From: Heterotrichella gracilis
Lineage: Eukaryota > Sar > Xanthophyceae > Tribonematales > Xanthonemataceae
Direction of reading: 5' to 3'
DNA length: 64,000 nucleotides
Assembly (NCBI GenBank): GCA_032358255.1
Contig: JAULBX010013319.1
Coordinates: forward strand, 35,893-99,892
A model generated the notes under the pieces. That model worked only from the letters and a program-made list of their open reading frames with translations, made no database searches and was not told where the DNA came from. The position numbers and the translations under genes are program-made. How positions within the stretch are numbered: the first letter of the stretch is position 1; each line of letters starts with the position of its first letter. Positions 57,601 through 64,000 of this stretch are shown one piece after another.

Positions 57601-59599
57601 TTGTCAAGTCGCAGGGGCGGCTGTCTGAGAAGAGCGCGCGGTATCTGTTCCAACAGCTGGTGGCTGCGGTGGACTTCCTGGAGAGGAAGGGGGTGGCAAA
57701 CAGGTGGGGGGTGGAGGGGATGTGTGACAGGGAAACAGGGGGGGAGTGGGTAGGGTTTGGTGGGAAACTGGGGTGGGCTTCCCCCACAAAATGCGGCCTG
57801 TTTTTGGAGAAGAGTGTGATACCTCTTCCAGCAGCTGGTGGCTGGAGGGGACTTCTTGGTGAGGAAGGGGGTGGTAAACAGGTGGGGGATGTGACGAGGA
57901 TGTGTAACAAGGGGGGATTGGGTAGTGCTTGGACGGATATGGCAAATTTCTGCGCAAAAATGGACCTTTTGGGGACACAGCGCCAGGTTTTTGTTCCAGC
58001 AGCTGGTGGCAGCGGTGGGCTACCTGGACAGGAAGGGGGTGGCAAACAGGTGGGGTGGGTGGGGGATGTAAAAGGGATGTGTGACAGGGGGGAGAGGGGG
58101 GGATTGGGTGGAGTTTTGGCGCTAAAGCCCCACTAAACCCTGCTTCGTCTCCCGCAGGGACATCAAGCTTGAGAACCTGCTGCTGGACGGGTCCGAGGAC
58201 AACTGGCCCGTGCTGCGCGTGTGCGACTTCGGCATGGCCAAAAACATCGTCATCGACTCTGCGCCCCAGAGCCTGGTGGGGACCCCGCTCTACATCGCTC
58301 CAGAGGTGCTGAGCGAGTCCACCTATGACGGACATAAGGTGGATGTGTGGTCCTGCGGCGTGGTGCTCTACTTCATGCTGCATGCAAGGTGAGACCAAAC
58401 CCTAAACCCTAGGCAGAATGAGACCAAACCCCAATTATAAACCCTAACTCTAGGCGAGGTGGGCTGGGTGTCGGTGCATGGGAGGTGCAAAACCCTGGTA
58501 GAGGGTTTAGGTAAGACCCCAGAGGTGCTGAGCGAGTCCACCTATGACAGGCACAAGGTGGATGTGTGGTCCTGCGGCGTGGTGCTCTACTTCATGCTGC
58601 ACGCAAGGTGAGGAACAAGCCCTAAATGCTGCACCCTAGGCAAGATGGGCTGGGTCGTGGGGCAAAACCCTGGTGTGGGGTTTCAGTCAGACCAGAGGTG
58701 CTCCAGCGAGTTCTTGTATGACGGGCGTCTGGTCCTGCAGAGGGGGCTTTAGCTTGTGCTACGCAAAATGAAGCCAACCCTGCCGGTGCTGAAAACTATG
58801 AAGTCTTATCCTTTCCAGAGACATCACAGTTGAATTTGTTTGCTCGTTTTTTGCAGGCACCCCTTCAAGCAGGGCCGGGAGTTTGAGGTTGCCCAGAACC
58901 CGCAGATGCAGCTGCAGGCCTACTTCAAGTGCCTGATGACCAACACCTACCCCATGGCGTCAAACATCTCAGAGGGCTGCCAGTGAGTGCTAAGTCAGCT
59001 GGTTGGCTAGGTTTAGGAGGGGGATTTTTTGTGGAATGAATAAGAATGTCATGAGAATTTCAAAATGCATTGCTACATGTGTGGACGTCTGCCACAATAT
59101 GTAGTGCCACTTAAGCGGGTGGCTGACCTGACCTGCATGTTGTGATTGGTTACCTGAATATGCCAACAATTGCATCGGACCATGCTCCAGCTGGATTCCA
59201 AGAAGCGATGCACCCTCAACCCTAAATCAAACCCTACATGTGCACTCAAAACCCTGATCCCAAACCCTAAACCCAAAGCCCAAAACCCTGCATGCGCACT
59301 CAAACCCTAAAACCCTAATCCCGCCCCTATGCAGGGACCTCATTCGCACCATGCTCCAGCTGGACCCCAAGAAGCGGTGCACCATCGAGGAGGTCATCCA
59401 GCACCCCTGGTACAGCACCGACTCCTACATCCCTAACGTGGCGGCCGCCACCCACCAGCTCAACGAGATGCTGATGGACTGCACGCCGCCCCCCGGGCTC
59501 ATGACAGCGGAGGAGGTGCAAGCCACCATCCAGGCCTCTTTCACGCGGGCCCAGGGCCTGCAGGAGCAGAAGCAGCAGCAGCGGCAGCAGGTCCGGTGA
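54624..59599 (+). CDS. SnRK2/CAMK-type serine/threonine protein kinase with Pro-rich N-terminal extension
   Basis: Exons: 54624-54679, 55083-56244, 56901-57035, 57555-57703, 58158-58388, 58857-58982, 59335-59599, all in phase, 707 aa. The kinase domain (about residues 380-650) has the glycine loop [17 protein letters not shown] with the ATP-binding Lys, [13 protein letters not shown] (His of HRD replaced by Asn), CDFGMAK and [11 protein letters not shown], then [14 protein letters not shown] and EEVIQHPWY. Order and phrasing resemble plant SnRK2/SnRK kinases involved in stress signalling. The segment before the domain is about 375 residues, including a Pro/Thr/Ala-rich linker of roughly 100, probably disordered. 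The tail is Gln-rich ([11 protein letters not shown]). A strong GTAAGT at 55314 inside the long second exon suggests an optional intron removing part of the extension, though the frame stays open. I place the start at the Met of [16 protein letters not shown] because its exon joins in phase. Confidence 0.88.
56290..56520 (+). repeat. Ghosts of the kinase glycine-loop exon end
   Basis: Copies of 'gccacggtctacctgggcaagcacgcagactccaaggagcaggtggg' (source 56200-56250) at about 56308-56355, 56393-56425 and 56460-56500, separated by a TTTAGGGTTTTAGGG tract at 56354-56372. Confidence 0.85.
56690..56860 (+). repeat. Two ghosts of the kinase Lys-exon (acceptor end)
   Basis: Copies of 'ccccaggtggctgtgaagttcattgaggtcgacaccgagaagcac' (source 56896-56940) at 56704-56747 (with a two-base change and broken frame) and 56809-56852 (near exact, then ctagttcg). 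CCCTAA tracts precede each. The acceptor is therefore present three times. Confidence 0.92.
57062..57105 (+). repeat. Ghost of the kinase Lys-exon (donor end)
   Basis: 'ggcttcaaggacgtgttcctcaaagacaaccaggtaaac' copies 57003-57041 with two changes. Between original and copy is aaaccctaaatcc. Confidence 0.93.
57355..57410 (+). repeat. Ghost of kinase exon 4 (acceptor end)
   Basis: 'cccccaggttaccaatgtggtggactatgtgcgcgcatcggcagcctggcc' resembles 57550-57597 (gttgccattgttatggactacgcgcgcagcggcaccctggct). Confidence 0.82.
57800..58060 (+). repeat. Two ghosts of kinase exon 4 (donor end)
   Basis: Copies of the region 'gagaagagcgcgcggtatctgttccaacagctggtggctgcggtggacttcctggagaggaagggggtggcaaacaggtgggg' (57627-57708) at 57809-57888 and 57984-58056. 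Period is about 175 bases, and the following 'gatgtgtgacaggg..gggattggg' intron sequence is duplicated as well. Confidence 0.93.
58505..58790 (+). repeat. Two copies of the kinase APE/DVWS exon end
   Basis: 58516-58611 is almost identical to 58299-58391 (CCAGAGGTGCTGAGCGAGTCC onward) including the donor, and its frame is open. A third, badly decayed copy lies at 58691-58772. The flanking text 'aggcgaggtgggctgggtgtcgg' and 'taggcaagatgggctgggtcgtgg' is shared too, so the unit was about 200 bases. Confidence 0.93.
59172..59215 (+). repeat. Ghost of the last kinase exon (acceptor side)
   Basis: 'catcggaccatgctccagctggattccaagaagcgatgcacc' copies 59343-59384, followed by ctcaaccctaaatcaaaccctac. 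Confidence 0.9.
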
Positions 59600-62047
59600 C
59601 AGGGGCCCTTTTCCCCCTGGAATTGAGGCGGTTTGGCGGGGGGTTTTCCTGTGGAACTGCGGATGGGTTGCACCCCACCAGCCATGCTTGCTGGTGGCAG
59701 AGGAGGTGCGGGCCACCATCGAGGCCTCCTTCTCGCGGGCGCAGGGGCTGCAGGAGCAGAAGCAGCGGCAGGGGCAGCAGGTCCGGTGATGGAGGGTCTG
59801 GTTTTTTGGAGGATGCACAATCCTGGTGAGGTTTTTTCCAGCTGCTGCGTCGTGCCAGCTGTATGGAATTGCTGATGGACTGCATGTCACCGCCCGGCTT
59901 TTTGGATGCTGAGGAGGTGCGGCTCCAATCCTGGGATTGCAATAGCAGAAATTGCAGCAATGGCAGCTTGGGTGATGACGGAGGGGTCTGTTCTGTAGTG
60001 TCAAGGGTGTCGGTGGGATTTTTTGGCATTGTGTACATGTCGCCGGGGAAGTGCCCTGCCCAGCGCATGCCCTGCAAGGACCGGCGCGTAATTGTGTTTC
60101 GTTGCTTCTCTTCAAGCTTCTCAGCCTGGGACGTGGTGCTGTTAAGAGCGGTAATTCTGTTGTGTATGCTTCTTCTGTTGTGCGTTTGAGCAGGTTTGGT
60201 CTGTGTAGCCGCCCGGGCTAATTCGCAAGGCTTTTTTACAGCAGGTCAAGGCGTGTTTCCTGGCCAAACGCCAATAACAGTCTCTCCTGCACCATTCATG
60301 TGCAGCTCTGTTCAACTGGCCATTTGCAGGCGCCTTGCACCATGCATGGCGGACGCCAGGAATATGTGAAGCCTAGTTATCCCTTTCAAAGGCTTGGAAC
60401 CTTTTTGGCCGCATGCGTGGGGCCGCGTGTGCGCGTTACTTTCTTTTGCTGTGCCCCTCAAGCTTCTCTTCCTAGTGCTGCTTTAGCCCCCCGAGTGTTT
60501 GTGGCCAGCGGGTAAGGTAGGCGCTCGCTGGTGTGGGTGAGGTGTGGGCTGTCAACCATTTTGCGGAGAGTAGGACGATCCAGAACAGTGGTAGTTGCTA
60601 TCCAAAATGCAGTACAGTAGTACTATCAAAAAATGCAAATGTTTTTGGCAGGGCTTATGTGGCAGTGCAACAACAGAGTATGCGCCTGTGCTTGCTATAG
60701 ACCCTCCGTGCGCATCACTCTTTGTTGGCATGTGTCCATGGCGGGAGTGTTCCAGCTGGTTCCAAGTAAGTAGGCCCGCCCGCCACAGCAAGGTTTATTA
60801 AGGGCTTTTATTTTTGCCAGTGAAAGGGTTTACATGTTGTTGTTCAGGATGGGGTGGGGTGGTGTTGTACACAGGTGGTGACAACAGTCTTGCTTGGCAG
60901 CAGCTATTCAGAAGCACTTTCACACATTCATCTCGAACTGTATAGTATCTTTCGTGCCACGCTTGTCGCACGCCAGTGGAGTGGCCTATTGGAGCAGGTT
61001 TCAGAATGTAGCATACTTGCATTGAATCCTGTAGGTATCGTGAACTATTTACAAGCTTAGGTATCGTGAACTTTTTTGCAAGCTGTACGAAGGACTTTTG
61101 AATTTCCAGGTAGTCTCCCAAATAGTCTCCTCCTACGGTGATGTTCTGCTGGGGCATGCAGTACCGTTAGTGTTGTAAAAGTTATGAAAGTCGCTACCAT
61201 TACTTTTTGACAGCGCCAAACATGCTCGGGTGAAAAAGCCAGTGAATTAAATATGGCGGGAATGCACCACTTTCCTCCCCGTACTGAGTATAGTATTGAC
61301 CCCCCGGTCTACAACGGGTACCCGCCGAAAAAGCGCCTTTCGAGACAACAAAACAGCAGTGTTTCACGCACTGTTGAACAACAACGGCAGGGTGCGGGTG
61401 CTGTTTGCAGGTTGCAGCGTCTTTGGGTGCCATCCCCCTGCCCTCCAACCGTCCGAGGCGGCCCAATCACCCACCCATCTCGTGGCCATGGCATGCATGA
61501 CAGGCCACGGCCTGCCCGTTAAGGTAACACGCTTTGCCTCGTAGGGCTAGGCCTGGCTGTTGTGGTGGTTGTTTCGTAGAAGGGGGGTGGGTTGCACAGG
61601 TCATACTCCTACTTGCGCGGTAGCATGGCTTGGATGTGGTTGGGGGCACCCACGTCCCCCTTTTTGGGCATAACGTTGGATTACGGGGGATTAATGGCCC
61701 CGTTCGCGTTGATACCTGCAATACCTGTTTTGTAGCCGACCATATAATAAATGGGAGTCCGAGCTGGCGGTCAGGAGTCATGCATCACGCCAGTGTGGCC
61801 TCCCATCCGGGCATGCCATCTTGGGGGCTGCACTCACTAGCACAACTGGGCTACCCTCGTTACAAAAGGCTTGAGCAGGAAGCACTTCAGAAAATGTTCT
61901 TAATTGTGTGAGGGCAGGTCTGAGTGGCGCATGCTGGTGCACAGCTGACAGCTACTCTGGCTCTCTTGGGAATGCATGCAACTAATCAATGCCAGCTCAC
62001 CTCCTCCCCCACGCACCCCACCCCACCCATTGACTTGTCTCCAGGGC
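59600..62047. other. Intergenic region, kinase / cysteine synthase
   Basis: About 2.4 kb. After the kinase ghosts I cannot support a gene. A segment at 61253-61540 begins with ATGGCGGGAATGCACC and stays open in two frames, one giving TAVFHALLNNNGRVRVLFAG, which looks protein-like but matches no family I know; it may be an exon of an unrecognised gene. Confidence 0.45.
59640..59935 (+). repeat. Two ghosts of the kinase 3' end
   Basis: 59648-59790 copies the last about 130 coding bases including the CAGGTCCGGTGA stop context. 59858-59925 copies 'gagatgctgatggactgcacgccgccccccgggctcatgacagcggaggaggtgc' in decayed form. They lie downstream of the stop codon, so they are 3' UTR or intergenic. Confidence 0.9.
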
Positions 62048-64000
62048 ATGGCTGTCCGTCAATACCCTACCAGGACCTCAACTCTCTCTTCAGCGCCACC
62101 CAAGGGCCACCGCACCAGCCGAAGCCAGCTGATAGTGACGTCCACGGCAGAGGTGGTCGCCACCCGCGCCACCCAAGCGGATACACCCACCCCCGTGGTC
62201 AAGGGGGTGAAGGGGATCTCAAACAACGTGACCGAGGTCATTGGCAACACCCCCCTGGTGTACTTGAAGAAGGTCACCGAGGGGTGCGGGGCCACCATCG
62301 CCGCCAAGCTGGAGGGCATGGAGCCCTGCAGGAGTGTGAAGGACAGGATCGGGCTGAACATGATAGCGGACGCGGAGCGCAAGGGCCTCATCCGACCAGG
62401 TAGGGTGCCCTTTCTACCCCAAACCCTAAGTCCTAAACCCTAAAACCCTTTGGAGGTTGTAGCTGGCCGCCCGCAAGGGCCTCACCCGACCAGGTGGGAA
62501 CCTCTTTTACCCCAAACCCTAAACCCTAAAGGCTAAACCCTAAACTCGTTGGATGGCTGGCGCCGAGCGCAAGGGCCTCATCCGACCAGGTGGGCAACAA
62601 ACCCTACACAAACCCTACACAAACCCTACACACTGTGCAGGAAGTACACATACACGGCAGAATCGGGCTCAACATGATAGCGGACGCGGAGCGCCAGGTG
62701 GGGCCGCCCTTCACACCCTAATCCCTAAACCCTATCTTGAGGTGTAAACATGAGAAGAACATATAACCCTGCACTGCGATTTGGCTGGTACAAACATCCT
62801 CCCATGGGGCTACCTCGCCCCACCCTTAGCCACAAGTCCAGGGCGCACGCAATAGCTGATTTAGAGTGCAATTTAGCTATTGCATGCGCCCTGGACTTGT
62901 GGCTAAGGGTCTCATCGACCAGGTGGTGGCCTCCTGCGCACATGCACACCCTAAAACCCTAACCAAACAGCTCAAATACCCTGCAGGTGTGACCACGCTG
63001 GATGAGCCCACCAGTGGCAACACTGACATTGGCCTGGCCCTTGTGGCAGGGGCACAAGGCTACAAGCTCATCCTTGAAACCCTAAACCCCTAAGCCCACG
63101 GTATGACCCACTGTCCCTACAGTGGCGAAGCCAATCCGGCGTCAGCCCTAAACCCTAACTAAACACCCTAAATCCTTGCAGGTGTGACCACACTGGTTGA
63201 GCCCACCAGCGGCAACACAGGCATTGGCCTGGCCTTTGTGGCAGCTGCTTAGGGTTATCAGCTCATCCTCAAAACCTAAAACCCTAAACCTCGTGCATGA
63301 CCAGACCGGCCTGGCGGAGCTGCTTGGCGTCAACCCTCAACCCTAACAGTACATTGTAAACCCTGAACCATACCCTCCTGCAGGTGTGACCACGCTTGTT
63401 GAGCCACCAGCGGCAACACAGGCATCGGTTTGGCCTTTGTGGCAGCTGCCCAGGGGTACCAGCTCATCCCTAAAACCCTAAAACCGCAAACCCATGCTAT
63501 GACCCACTGTCCCCACAGTGGCGAAGCCAATCCGGCGTCAGCCCTAAACCCTAACAAAATACCCTAAACACCCTGCAGGTGTGACTACCTTGGTTGAGCC
63601 CACCAGCGGTAACACAGGCATTGGCCTGGCCTTTGTGGCAGCTGCTCAGGGGTACCAGCTCATCTTAACCATGCCTGCATCCATGTCGCTGGAGCGGAGG
63701 GTACTGCTGCAGGTATGAGGGGGGGAAATGGGCCAGGGTATAGGCTTATGGTTTTTAAAGTTGCCTCCGGAGCGGGGGGTGTTGCTACAGGCAGAGGGAC
63801 GTAGGGTCTTGTTTTTTTCTTGGGGGGGGTATTTAGTTACATACTTCCAGCAATACAGCCAGACCTGCGGTCAGTCTTGCACCTGCAGCGCCAAGCCAGT
63901 TTAGGCATATCTTTCATTGTTAGCATTTAGTTAGTTAGTTAGTTAGTTACATGCATTCCAGCAAAATAGCCAGATTAGCAGTCAGTCTTGCACATGCGGC
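62048..64000 (+). CDS. Cysteine synthase (O-acetylserine (thiol)lyase), plastid type; incomplete at the window edge
   Basis: Exons seen: 62048-62399 and 63579-63712, phase-consistent; the rest lies beyond 64000. The enzyme is PLP-dependent and makes cysteine from O-acetylserine and sulfide. After about 50 residues resembling a plastid transit peptide ([18 protein letters not shown]) come [18 protein letters not shown], the PLP-Lys motif RSVKDRIG, and in the second exon [21 protein letters not shown] with [11 protein letters not shown], all family hallmarks. About 160 of the expected 370-400 residues are present. Between the two exons lie three dead versions of the second exon and several of the first exon's end; I chose the copy at 63579 because only it has an intact frame and continues to TMPASMS. 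Confidence 0.92.
62460..62705 (+). repeat. Ghosts of cysteine synthase exon 1 (donor end)
   Basis: Copies of 'gagcgcaagggcctcatccgaccaggt' (source 62375-62402) at 62471-62497 and 62565-62592, and of 'atcgggctgaacatgatagcggacgcggagcgc' at 62662-62695. A CCCTAAACCCTAAA-type tract follows each. Confidence 0.92.
62823..62909. repeat. Near-perfect inverted repeat (33-34 base arms) in a cysteine synthase intron
   Basis: Left arm from 62824 'ccttagccacaagtccaggg' to 'caatagct', right arm 'agctattgc' to 'cttgtggctaaggg' ending 62908. The arms differ at one base and the loop is about 16 bases. The right arm's last part reads into 'gtctcatcgaccaggtgg', a ghost of exon 1's donor end, so the hairpin formed after or through exon-junction duplication. 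It could be a fold-back element or a small-RNA hairpin. Confidence 0.93.
62987..63470 (+). repeat. Three dead tandem copies of cysteine synthase exon 2
   Basis: Copies with the same ctgcag acceptor start at 62987 ([18 protein letters not shown], then diverging to LETL), 63182 (in-frame TAG in place of the Gln codon) and 63384 (one-base deletion in CCCACC). The intact exon is the fourth, at 63579. Spacing is about 195-202 bases. The intervening text 'ccgcaaacc..gctatgacccactgtccc.acagtggcgaagccaatccggcgtcagccctaaaccctaa' recurs as well. Copies 3 and 4 are closest. Confidence 0.95.
63940..64000 (+). repeat. Dispersed repeat B, copy 2 (cut by the window edge)
   Basis: Identical over 61 bases to 46601-46661; preceded by five tandem 'ttag' units. 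A diverged copy lies just upstream at 63840-63900. Confidence 0.95.

Noticed and set aside
60798-61157. Minus-strand 119-codon frame starting MPQQNITVGG
   Set aside because: The part after the first 50 residues is unlike protein, no splice partner is visible, and it has no family motif.

Overview
The window reads as nuclear DNA of a green alga. Every recognisable gene is split by spliceosomal introns with GT..AG borders, the exons are GC-rich, two proteins look plastid-targeted, and plant-type telomere motifs (TTTAGGG/CCCTAAA and TTTTAGGG) lie inside introns throughout. I cannot fix the species. A large, repeat-rich chlorophyte or prasinophyte genome (for example Cymbomonas-like) is only a guess. 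A run of 100 N at 637-736 shows that this is a draft assembly.

Layout. (-) chloroplast-type glutathione peroxidase 128-2948, divergent from (+) MRE11 3770-11110. A (+) membrane protein of unknown family ends at 16040. A (+) decayed protein kinase occupies 19036-20883. A (-) PQ-loop amino-acid transporter lies at 22657-26927, followed by an orphan WLM-metallopeptidase exon and a dead copy of an ABC-transporter exon. A (-) ABCD4-like ABC transporter lies at 29135-36814, then a small (+) gene at 37518-37850. (-) DXO/Rai1 mRNA-decapping enzyme 38446-41875 is divergent from (+) TTC14-like TPR protein 42699-47190. (-) INO80C/IES6 47528-48277 is divergent from (+) glutamine:fructose-6-phosphate aminotransferase 48931-53400. 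A (+) SnRK2/CAMK-type kinase lies at 54624-59599. A (+) plastid-type cysteine synthase starts at 62048 and runs off the right edge.

For most genes I could join exons with consistent phase, giving whole reading frames: GPX 235 aa, MRE11 750 aa, PQ-loop 489 aa, INO80C 125 aa, GFAT 698 aa, kinase 707 aa. The genes are unrelated housekeeping functions (DNA repair, chromatin, RNA quality control, metabolism, transport) and I see no operon or pathway cluster.

The outstanding feature is structural. Almost every gene carries decayed partial copies of its own exons ('ghost exons') in the neighbouring introns. These usually span an exon-intron junction, lie in direct orientation beside the source exon, are often repeated two to five times, and are often interleaved with TTTAGGG/CCCTAAA tracts. 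This looks like a recurrent, genome-wide process of local junction duplication linked to interstitial telomere-like sequence, and it is the best candidate here for an undescribed phenomenon.
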